Origin: Clostridiales bacterium
GTDB lineage: Bacteria; Bacillota; Clostridia; Oscillospirales; Acutalibacteraceae
NCBI GenBank assembly: GCA_019415945.1
Contig: DXYF01000016.1
Coordinates: 1-64,000, forward strand
Reading direction: 5' to 3'
Length of the DNA: 64,000 nucleotides
This document shows, in pieces, positions 1-6,690 of the stretch. The notes under the pieces were generated by a model. It was given only the letters and a program-made list of their open reading frames with translations. It ran no database searches and was not told where the DNA came from. The position numbers were made by a program, and so were the translations under genes. Every line of letters begins with the position of its first letter. The stretch's first letter is position 1.

Positions 1-763
1 GTGTCACCGTCAGATGTTCCTCGGTGCTGCCACGCTCTCCACGCTCCACATCGGTGTAACCGACATTTCGCATAAAATTGAAAAAGTCATCCTGCAACAC
101 ACTGTAGGACGACTTCAAAATCTTTTTCCCTTTTCCGTTCAACATTGGACTGCCGTCCTCATTAAGAACGGGTTTGGATTCCCATTTCTTACTGCGGCTG
201 ACCTGTGTAATGGTTTCCTTTACCGTCCCACGGAGGGATTCATCTTTACACCGCTTCGACCAAAGGATCTGCTTTTCCACCACTGGGATATAAACCACAT
301 GGAGGTGATAGTGGTACACATCCTCGCCCAGTGCTTCGGACATTGCCCGGTTACGCTCATCGGCGTGCATCACAGCGGAGAGGATATACTGCTCACCGCC
401 CACGATCTCCACGGCGGCTTTATAGGCATCAGCATAAAACTGCTTTGCAAATTCATAGCCGCCGTGGTTGTAGAAATAAGCGGAGTTCACATCAAACACC
501 AACTCGCCGTATTTGATGGCATCCGGTTTCAGACCTCTGGTGGAGATCACGCCGTCCTGTTCCATCTGCTCAAACATTTTTACATAATCGTCCGTGGGTG
601 CTTTGAAATGAACGTTCAGAGAAGTACGCTCTGGTACGATGTCCTGATTGCTGTAGCTGTCCTTTTCACGCTCATTGTGTTCCTGTACCTTTGCCACATC
701 AGCCGGGGTTTCCAAGTCCTGATTCCGGGCTACGGTACGATCTATTCCATCATTTCTTGCCAT
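1..763 (-). CDS. MobV/Pre family relaxase (plasmid recombination enzyme), C-terminus beyond window
   Basis: N-terminal 254 residues of a Mob/Pre relaxase, the enzyme that nicks oriT and leads the strand during conjugative mobilization. The reading frame is open to the window edge, so the gene is partial. The start ATG at 763 follows GAAAGGAAT. The family histidine motif is visible as HYHLHVV around residue 150, where the metal-binding histidines of MobV relaxases lie, preceded by the conserved stretch with SAVMHADE. A lysine-rich segment and a DDFFNFM segment follow, as in family members. An oriT-like sequence lies about 60 bases upstream, the usual MobV arrangement. The opposite-strand frame over this gene is a shadow. 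Family assignment is secure; the host range and partner secretion system cannot be told. Confidence 0.88.
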   Translation of the reverse strand, partial: MARNDGIDRTVARNQDLETPADVAKVQEHNEREKDSYSNQDIVPERTSLNVHFKAPTDDYVKMFEQMEQDGVISTRGLKPDAIKYGELVFDVNSAYFYNHGGYEFAKQFYADAYKAAVEIVGGEQYILSAVMHADERNRAMSEALGEDVYHYHLHVVYIPVVEKQILWSKRCKDESLRGTVKETITQVSRSKKWESKPVLNEDGSPMLNGKGKKILKSSYSVLQDDFFNFMRNVGYTDVERGERGSTEEHLTVT

Positions 764-814
764 TGGCGTATTCCTTTCTTTGAGATTTGCAGACAGCGGA
801 GGGCTGGGGAACGG

Positions 815-851
815 CACTTTTTCAAAGTGTAATAACCCACTATGACACTTT
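815..851 (-). other. Candidate oriT for the MobV relaxase
   Basis: On the minus strand the sequence TAGTGGG-TTATTACACTTT closely matches the pMV158 nick region TAGTGTG/TTATACTTT. The predicted nick lies between 836 and 835. The site is flanked by an inverted repeat AAAGTGT (845-851) / ACACTTT (824-830), as in pMV158, and a second small hairpin, CACTTT (815-820) with AAAGTG (824-829), overlaps it. The relaxase start codon lies about 50 bases downstream. The match to pMV158 is from memory, and the nick itself is inferred. Confidence 0.65.
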
Positions 852-1142
852 CATCCATACTGGCTGCAAAGTGCCGTGGGCTCTCCGAGGGCTCCTCCGG
901 AGGGGGTATGCGGTCACTGCGGTGACCTCTGCTGACCAAGGCAAAATGTCTGCGCCTTTTCCCATGGTCAGCCCGTCTGCATGAAGCTGTTCTTCGTTAA
1001 CTTCCTTTTGCAGCCGGTGTCCACAGACACTTTTTTCAAAAGCCTGTGGACATAGAAACAGCCCGAACGAGAGGATGTGTGCTGTTTCTATAACGAGCGT
1101 TTCACGCTCTTTTGCTGCGTACATACGTACCAGCAATGGGAT
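852..1142. other. Non-coding stretch between oriT and the helicase gene
   Basis: About 290 bases without a convincing gene. A minus-strand frame of 98 codons (840-1136) starts with TTG and runs through the oriT hairpins; it has no recognisable domain and no good ribosome binding site, so it is not called. Short palindromic pieces are present: GAGCG/CGCTC near 1103-1117, CTGTGGACA-like repeats near 1018-1052, and repeated ACGTAC near 1121-1131 and 1181-1191. They could be part of an extended transfer origin or of a regulatory region. Confidence 0.4.
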
Positions 1143-2534
1143 TTACTCGACCTGCCGCCATTCCTCCGGAATGTCCTCCGGTACGTACGTACACGGCGAA
1201 TCTCCGTAAAACCCATTTATATGAGGTCGTGCAATGGCTTCCACTCCCATGAATCCCCACACCCGCCGTCCGGCAGAGTTGGTGATGTTGTTGCAATGCT
1301 CCAGATTGTATTTCTGTGTATTGGCAACCATGGTGTCGCTGAAGCTACGGGCTTTCAGCGGAGCAAGGGAATTTTCCTCGCACCACATCCGATAAATTTC
1401 ATAGAAATCCTTGGAGCTGATGGACGCATCCGCTTTGCGCCGGATATATCCCTCCGATTCCATGAAATCAAAGATATTGTTGTTGTCACGTTTGACCGCT
1501 TCACGGTTTTCACGGATACGGTCACTCTCCGTAAACTTAAAGTTGTTGGCAACGAGCCGCTGCAATCCTTCTAATGCCCACAGGAAGATGCCCTCGGCTT
1601 CGTCCTTCATCTTTTCAGCGAGGTCGGGATCGTCGGCTCTGCCAACGGGCTTTTCCTTGGTAGTCAGCACAAGCTGTCTGCGGTAAAAACCGTCGCTGCG
1701 GTCATACAGGGCTTGCAGATCGCCGTTGCTGAATGCCAGCAGCCGGGCAAACATCCAGCCCTGATAACTCTGCTTGCCTTTACGTTCCAAATCCATCTTG
1801 CCCTGTGCCGTCACGATGGATTTTACATAGTTGGTCTGGCGCAGAGCTTCCATCCGCATATCATCATCCACGCACAGCAGGATGTGTTCCAGATCGGCAC
1901 GGGCAAAACGGTTTTCAGAAATCTTTCCGATGCTGCCGTCTTTCATATTCGTGCCGAAGATGGTGGACAGCACCGCACCGATTTGGGATTTGCCCTCACC
2001 GCCGTTGCCCTTAATCACCATCATGCGCTGACCTTTGTTGGATGGAATCAGGCAGTAGCCAATGAACTCCTGCAAGGTGGGGATGTCCTCTGCATAGAGT
2101 AGCCCATCCAGAAAGTTCAGCCAGATCACCGGTGCAGGAGCATCGGGATTATAGCCGACAGGCAGACGGCTTCGCACGATAGCCGGTCTGCCTTCGGTGA
2201 AAGTGCCGTTCAAGAGCAGCGTACCGTTGGCAACATGGATGCGATCCTGCTCCGGAGGGAAGTCAGACACCTGCGCTTCCAGTTTCAGCACTTCCAGAAT
2301 GTTGGTGATCTTCCGTGGGATGTTGTTCACGGCACAAAATTTCAGCTTGTCGTAAATCTCCCCACGCAGAGGAAGGTCATCCGTCACTCGACCATCGGGC
2401 GTGAAAAAAGCTCCGTTTGCGAAGATGATTCTGCGCTCATGCAGAAATTCTTCACAAAACAGAGCTTCGTTGATGTTCTGTCCATCAAACCAGACAGGCA
2501 GATTCATATCCGGTGTTTTACCTTTCTTCCCCAT
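1143..2534 (-). CDS. Primase-helicase of the phage/plasmid P4 type (superfamily 3 helicase)
   Basis: A 463-residue protein with an SF3-type ATPase core. The Walker A motif GNGGEGKSQ lies near residue 185, with an acidic strand LLCVDDDMRM about 50 residues later (Walker B region) and a conserved FARLLAFSNGD segment (sensor). The N-terminal part resembles the D5-N region found before such helicases. The C-terminal residues form a winged-helix-like tail (SSKDFYEIYRMWCEEN). It would unwind DNA during replication of the excised element. The start at 2534 is chosen because AAGGAAGGG sits 7 bases before it; an upstream start at 2585 has no such site. The gene overlaps the end of the upstream CHC2 primase by 17 bases, so the two are probably co-translated. 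No odd features. Confidence 0.8.
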   Translation of the reverse strand: MGKKGKTPDMNLPVWFDGQNINEALFCEEFLHERRIIFANGAFFTPDGRVTDDLPLRGEIYDKLKFCAVNNIPRKITNILEVLKLEAQVSDFPPEQDRIHVANGTLLLNGTFTEGRPAIVRSRLPVGYNPDAPAPVIWLNFLDGLLYAEDIPTLQEFIGYCLIPSNKGQRMMVIKGNGGEGKSQIGAVLSTIFGTNMKDGSIGKISENRFARADLEHILLCVDDDMRMEALRQTNYVKSIVTAQGKMDLERKGKQSYQGWMFARLLAFSNGDLQALYDRSDGFYRRQLVLTTKEKPVGRADDPDLAEKMKDEAEGIFLWALEGLQRLVANNFKFTESDRIRENREAVKRDNNNIFDFMESEGYIRRKADASISSKDFYEIYRMWCEENSLAPLKARSFSDTMVANTQKYNLEHCNNITNSAGRRVWGFMGVEAIARPHINGFYGDSPCTYVPEDIPEEWRQVE

Positions 2535-3129
2535 GGGACAACCCTTCCTTTCGTTTCCGTGCCACATAATCTCGAAGGAAAGCAATCTTGCCCTCCTTCA
2601 TCAGCTCGTCCACCACGGCAACCCGTTCTTCCAGATCGCCCACTGTCAAAACGTCTGCCAGATATTCGATATAATCAAGCATCTGGCAGGCTTCCACAAA
2701 ACGGTCATCCAGGGCATCGTCCGGTGTTTTCGGTGCATATCGCACTTTCCAATCTTCCAGCAGATGCAGATAATCCATCAGCACCCGGAAGCACAGCATT
2801 TCGTCCTCCCGGAACTGACGGATATAGGGACGTTTGGGCTTGACCATAGCTGCGGCAGTGGGCGGTTTCGGGTCAAGCCCAAAATCCGAAGCCAGCTTTT
2901 GTGCTGCTTCATGGCTGCTCAGATCGAACAACCTTGCCACGAAGTCGATCACGTCCCCCTTGGCTCCGCAGCCAAAGCAGAAGAAATATTCCTCGTTCAG
3001 CTTCATGCTGGGATGCCTGTCGTTGTGGAACGGGCAGCAAGCCATGCCGTTGCGATTGACTTTCAGCCCGTAGTGTTCGGCGGCTTGCTTTACGCTGATT
3101 GCCGCCTTGATGGTTTCATAGATTGTCAT
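2518..3129 (-). CDS. CHC2 zinc-finger primase-like protein
   Basis: A 203-residue protein beginning with a CHC2 zinc finger: CCPFH (Cys and His ligands) near residue 23 and CFGC about 18 residues later, followed by GDVIDFVARL, as in the N-terminal DNA-binding domain of DnaG-type primases. The TOPRIM catalytic domain is missing, so the protein probably loads onto DNA and works with the helicase encoded next to it. The remainder is a helical region with no recognised domain. The start ATG at 3129 follows GGAGG at a good distance; a longer frame reaching 3315 lacks a ribosome binding site and would run through the regulatory repeats. The separate CHC2 protein and P4-type helicase form a replication module common in clostridial mobilizable elements. 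Confidence 0.8.
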   Translation of the reverse strand: MTIYETIKAAISVKQAAEHYGLKVNRNGMACCPFHNDRHPSMKLNEEYFFCFGCGAKGDVIDFVARLFDLSSHEAAQKLASDFGLDPKPPTAAAMVKPKRPYIRQFREDEMLCFRVLMDYLHLLEDWKVRYAPKTPDDALDDRFVEACQMLDYIEYLADVLTVGDLEERVAVVDELMKEGKIAFLRDYVARKRKEGLSHGEER

Positions 3130-3162
3130 AGAAAAACCTCCGTTCATAGTATTCAGAAAGCA

Positions 3163-3194
3163 CGAAACACCCGCCGTGATTGGCAGGTGTTTCG
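3163..3194. repeat. Imperfect 32-base palindrome upstream of the primase gene
   Basis: CGAAACACC-C-GCC (3163-3175) pairs with GGC-A-GGTGTTTCG (3182-3194) around a 6-base loop, with one mismatch. It lies 34 bases before the CHC2 primase start and would be in its leader. There is no T-run directly after it on the minus strand, so a simple terminator is unlikely. A regulator-binding site, an attenuator or a replication-origin element are all possible. Confidence 0.55.
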
Positions 3195-3221
3195 CTCTTT
3201 CTACTATGGTTATGCCGGATT

Positions 3222-3268
3222 TTTCAAAAAACAGGCTAATCGGAGGACAACCCCGTTTCAAAAAACAG
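3222..3268. repeat. Direct repeat of 14 bases in the divergent promoter region
   Basis: TTTCAAAAAACAGG occurs at 3222-3235 and again, identical, at 3255-3268. The copies are 33 bases apart, about three helical turns. A partial third copy (GAAAAACAGGACAGG) ends just before the ribosome binding site of the gene at 3352. The repeats lie between the minus-strand replication genes and the plus-strand operon, as expected for an operator or iteron array. Confidence 0.6.
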
Positions 3269-3351
3269 GACAACTTTTCGGAGAATATGGATTTCTTTAC
3301 ATTTGCATGATACAATCAAGAAAGTAGAAAAACAGGACAGGAGGGGCAAGC

Positions 3352-4476
3352 ATGAACCAAGAACTGATGACATTGGATTTTTGGCAGGATACGGTCATAT
3401 ATGAGGGAAAAACACTTCCTGTCGGCGCTCTTGCCTGTGATGCGCTGAATGTCCCTGCGGATACCATCGCAAAGATGAACGAGCAATGCGAGAAAATCAA
3501 TCTGCTGCTTGGAATATTAAACGCCGGACAGGATGCTTCTGCACTCTGTCCTATTGCAACGGAAGCTGCTCTGACGATGCTTGATATTCTCAGTCAAACA
3601 CCGCCGTTCTCCTATATGAATATCTCAAAGCACAGAGAACGGATTGAAAAAGTCTTTACTGTGGACAATGCGCTGAAATATGTGGAGTTTGCCATAAAAG
3701 CCGCAACCAATTCTTTGCAATTTGAAGAAATCCAGAACTTTGCCGATGCGATGATGCTCCAACGCTATACCGCAGTTTTCGGGCATCTGGCATACTCCCT
3801 TGGGGAATACCAAACGGCCATGCTTGATTTTGCAGAAAAATCGGATTGCAACGAAGCAGACCGCACCGCAGAGGGCTTTGCCAAAATGTTCGGCAGCTAT
3901 TTCACGCCGGAGTTCTCCATCGCTGAGGGCAATGCCTGGATGTCTACCCTGAACAATTCCGTTCAGTATGTATCCGTCATCCGTCCCGGCGAAAAAGTTG
4001 CGAAGCTGGTCAAGCGGATGCACTATGTATCCTTTGTGGGGATGTTCCGGTCTGATCTCTTTGAGGGCCTGTGTGTTGGTCATGCACCGAAGAAATGCAA
4101 AATCTGCGAAAAGTGGTTTCTGACCACCAACGCAAGGCACACCAAATACTGCGGCGGCTATGCACCGGGGGACAAGCTGCACCGCACCTGTCGGCAGATC
4201 GGCAACCTGAAAAGCAGAGAACAACGGGAGCTTGCGGACGATCATCCGGTGAAACAGATTTATGAGAAACGGCTGAACACCATAAACCGCTATGTGAAGC
4301 GTGGTACTCTGGACGCTGATCTTGCAGAGGTTATGAAGAAACTGGCAAAAGATAAGATGCTCCGGGCACTCAGCAATGTTGCCTATGCCAAGGGTGATTA
4401 TGAAAAAGAGATGGAGCAGGCTGCTTTGAAGAAAGAAGCCAAGACCACAAAACAGACTTATATCGGGGGAATGTGA
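3352..4476 (+). CDS. Zinc-ribbon protein of unknown function (DUF6076-like)
   Basis: A 374-residue protein with no enzyme motif that I recognise. The C-terminal half carries a zinc-binding signature: CKIC (Cys-x2-Cys) near residue 245, then WFLTTNARHTKYC with another Cys about 17 residues on, then a basic region. The N-terminal 230 residues are helical and acidic. From memory the segment around the cysteines matches DUF6076 proteins of gut Clostridia; this is not checked. The start ATG at 3352 follows GGAGGGG. The next gene begins one base after the stop, so the two are translated together. Possible roles are DNA or RNA binding as part of element cargo. Confidence 0.6.
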   Translation: MNQELMTLDFWQDTVIYEGKTLPVGALACDALNVPADTIAKMNEQCEKINLLLGILNAGQDASALCPIATEAALTMLDILSQTPPFSYMNISKHRERIEKVFTVDNALKYVEFAIKAATNSLQFEEIQNFADAMMLQRYTAVFGHLAYSLGEYQTAMLDFAEKSDCNEADRTAEGFAKMFGSYFTPEFSIAEGNAWMSTLNNSVQYVSVIRPGEKVAKLVKRMHYVSFVGMFRSDLFEGLCVGHAPKKCKICEKWFLTTNARHTKYCGGYAPGDKLHRTCRQIGNLKSREQRELADDHPVKQIYEKRLNTINRYVKRGTLDADLAEVMKKLAKDKMLRALSNVAYAKGDYEKEMEQAALKKEAKTTKQTYIGGM

Positions 4477-4477
4477 G

Positions 4478-5407
4478 ATGGGAGAATTTGATTTTACATA
4501 CAGTGTACCTGCAAATTTTAATAAACGTGTTGTTCAATTTCTTCAGCAATTCGGAAAAGCTCATGTAGCCCAAGCCTTTCAACGGTGCGAATATGAGTAT
4601 GAAGATCTTGGTCTGGCTTATTATGCAGGGATGAAAGGTGATAACTGGAATAAAAATGCTCTGGATTTCACATTTGAAGGTGCAGAATCTGACATAGCAT
4701 TACTACAGTCTTTCGATTCCGTACTGCAAGATGCGATAGGGAAGGCGCTCAAGGCAAGCGAATCGGGACTTCTCGTTCGAAAGGTCTACTATTTTGCTTC
4801 TGACAGTACAGCCGAATCCACAATGATTCCGCCATCAAACGAGGAACGATTAAATGCTGATATGGCAGCAGCTCAGAGTGTACTCGATGATTTGATACAG
4901 GTGGGCGAACGCGTTTGCTTGAACGCTTCGTTCACCGCATCAAGTTCTGAGAACAGCATAAACGACTACTTTAGAGATATGCTTTCTTTTAAGGGATATA
5001 ACGAAGTAAAAGACCAGACAAGGCATGGCATATCAGCAAGCGGAATGGATGCAGCAGAGGTTGATATACTCTTGACCAAAGCTGGGCGGGAAATTGCTAT
5101 ATTTGAAGGTTTGAAGCTGGACAGTGTATCAACAGTGTACATTGACGCTCATATTGACAAAGCCATTGTCAATTATAATGCACTCGGGACAGCTACTTTC
5201 CTTGTTGCATATGTAAACTCTGCGGATTTTGAATCCTTCTGGAAGAGATATTCCGATCATGTGCGGCAGTACGATTTTCCACTCCAGATAAAGCGTCCAT
5301 TCAATGTGCTACCTTATCCAAATGCGGCTGCTCGGGTTGCGACCCTGATTCTTACACGAGATGGATTTGATTTCCCTGTGTATTTCATCGCTTTTAAGAT
5401 TAGTTAA
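4478..5407 (+). CDS. Unknown protein with a possible PD-(D/E)xK nuclease-like core
   Basis: A 309-residue protein that I do not recognise as a named family. Residues 160-215 read like a restriction-endonuclease-like fold: a helix with NDYFRDMLSFKGY, then a VDILL strand containing Asp196, then IAIFEGLKL with Glu210 and Lys213. The E-x-x-K spacing differs from the usual E-x-K, so catalysis is uncertain. The N-terminal 150 residues are mostly helical and may be a partner or target domain. The gene starts one base after the stop of the zinc-ribbon gene, and the GGGGGAA within that gene's end acts as its ribosome binding site. Its place in element cargo between replication and sigma genes would suit a defence or exclusion function, but that is inference. 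Confidence 0.5.
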   Translation: MGEFDFTYSVPANFNKRVVQFLQQFGKAHVAQAFQRCEYEYEDLGLAYYAGMKGDNWNKNALDFTFEGAESDIALLQSFDSVLQDAIGKALKASESGLLVRKVYYFASDSTAESTMIPPSNEERLNADMAAAQSVLDDLIQVGERVCLNASFTASSSENSINDYFRDMLSFKGYNEVKDQTRHGISASGMDAAEVDILLTKAGREIAIFEGLKLDSVSTVYIDAHIDKAIVNYNALGTATFLVAYVNSADFESFWKRYSDHVRQYDFPLQIKRPFNVLPYPNAAARVATLILTRDGFDFPVYFIAFKIS

Positions 5408-5443
5408 TGGTTACCATCTGATTCACTTGAAGGGAGGTGCGCT

Positions 5444-6619
5444 ATGCTGAATGATTTTACATGGAATATGACCGGATACATACTGAAACACCCTGTCAAT
5501 CCGTCTGTTAGCGGCATCATCCCCTATGTGGCAGAGCGCATCTTCCAGTTGGAACCGGAGCCGCCAGCGGTGGACAGTCTGAATGAATATATCCTGTCTG
5601 CTCTACACGAAAAGGACTTGAAATATTTTTCGTTCTTCCTCCACTATTATGAACCGCAGCTTAATAAGCGCATCAAAGATTTTCTTGGTGTGGATGGCGG
5701 CGATCTGTACGGCACAGAGCGATTTATAGATATAAAGCTGTCCTGCCGGGAGCAAATGCTCCAAAAGCTGATGGACTACGATCCCGCCAAGGGTGCAGAG
5801 TATGCTACCTACATTTTCCCGTTTATCCGGGATGCTATGCTCCGTTTCCGCATGGGCGAAGAAAAATGGTCGGTGTCCTCTTTGACCAATTACAAAATGG
5901 TGCGGTCAATGGCATGGCTGTACCATAACACCAAGGATGCGGTCAGCGAGTTTTCCAAGAAGTACAACTGCGAGCTTGCCCTTGCGGAAGAATATCTGAA
6001 AGTTGTCCGTGGCATCCGCAATCAGCAACCGTTCTATGTAACAGACGAGGATGGCGAGGAAACAGGCGAAGATGTTGCCCTTGACGATAGCTGGAACTAT
6101 ACCGACATCCTCTGGAACGGCATACAAGCAGAAAAGGTGCAGCGGGCATTTGAGAAACTGAATTACCGGGAACAGACCTTGCTTGAAAAGCGTCTTGCGA
6201 TCTGCATGACCTGTGGGCGTGTCGGCTCATGGAAAGACCGCCCCACCTTTGAAGAACTGGCGGTTTTGTTTGAGGGCAGCACAGCCAGCGGTGCAGAACG
6301 AGCCTATCGGAAAGCAGTAGACAAACTGACGGAACTTCTGGTTGCCGAGGATGCAATCCATGCTGTCCGGTTGAAACAGAAATCCAAAACTAAGCGCAAA
6401 AAGAAAATCGCCGCCGCAATCTACGAATACCAAGCAGACTGCGACGGCGAATGGGGTAAGATTTCATTTGATTTTGAAAGCAGCACAGCAGAGATCATCC
6501 ATCTTGCCGATTGGGATACGATAAAAACCAACCGCTTTGCGAACAAGGCCGTAGCCTATCTTCTGAACTGTGAAAATGAGAAACTACCAAAGGAAACAAT
6601 GGTGGCATTTGAACCATAA
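5444..6619 (+). CDS. Sigma-70-like factor encoded by the mobile element
   Basis: A 391-residue protein with the layout of a divergent sigma factor. The segment DPAKGAEYATYIFPFIRDAM near residue 108 matches region 2 of sigma-70 proteins (core binding and -10 recognition). Residues 150-185 look like region 3. AFEKLNYREQTLLEKRLAI near residue 230, then FEELAVLF and a basic helix near residue 285, match region 4 with its helix-turn-helix. The last 80 residues are extra and without assignment. It follows GGGAGGTG at a good distance. It probably directs RNA polymerase to element promoters, or acts as a regulator in their place. It ends the plus-strand operon and faces a terminator. Confidence 0.65.
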   Translation: MLNDFTWNMTGYILKHPVNPSVSGIIPYVAERIFQLEPEPPAVDSLNEYILSALHEKDLKYFSFFLHYYEPQLNKRIKDFLGVDGGDLYGTERFIDIKLSCREQMLQKLMDYDPAKGAEYATYIFPFIRDAMLRFRMGEEKWSVSSLTNYKMVRSMAWLYHNTKDAVSEFSKKYNCELALAEEYLKVVRGIRNQQPFYVTDEDGEETGEDVALDDSWNYTDILWNGIQAEKVQRAFEKLNYREQTLLEKRLAICMTCGRVGSWKDRPTFEELAVLFEGSTASGAERAYRKAVDKLTELLVAEDAIHAVRLKQKSKTKRKKKIAAAIYEYQADCDGEWGKISFDFESSTAEIIHLADWDTIKTNRFANKAVAYLLNCENEKLPKETMVAFEP

Positions 6620-6625
6620 AAAGAA

Positions 6626-6674
6626 AAACCGCTACAACATCCATCCCACTTTGGAATGAGAATTGCAGCGGTTT
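6626..6674. terminator. Bidirectional intrinsic terminator
   Basis: AAACCGCT-A-CAA (6626-6637) pairs with TTG-C-AGCGGTTT (6663-6674), 11 base pairs plus one mismatch. It lies between two convergent genes, the sigma-like factor and the M56 sensor, with A and T runs outside both arms. Confidence 0.65.
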
Positions 6675-6690
6675 ATTTGCTGGGAACTAA

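Noticed and set aside
14..832. Plus-strand open frame of 272 codons
   Set aside because: It is antisense to the MobV relaxase, whose histidine motif and family sequence are clear on the minus strand; the plus-strand protein has no domain.
840..1136. Minus-strand frame of 98 codons upstream of the relaxase
   Set aside because: It starts with TTG without a good ribosome binding site, runs through the oriT hairpins and has no recognisable domain.
1143..3129. Reading the primase-helicase pair as a P4-like prophage
   Set aside because: No capsid, portal, terminase or lysis gene is present, and a MobV relaxase with oriT is adjacent, so a mobilizable element fits better.
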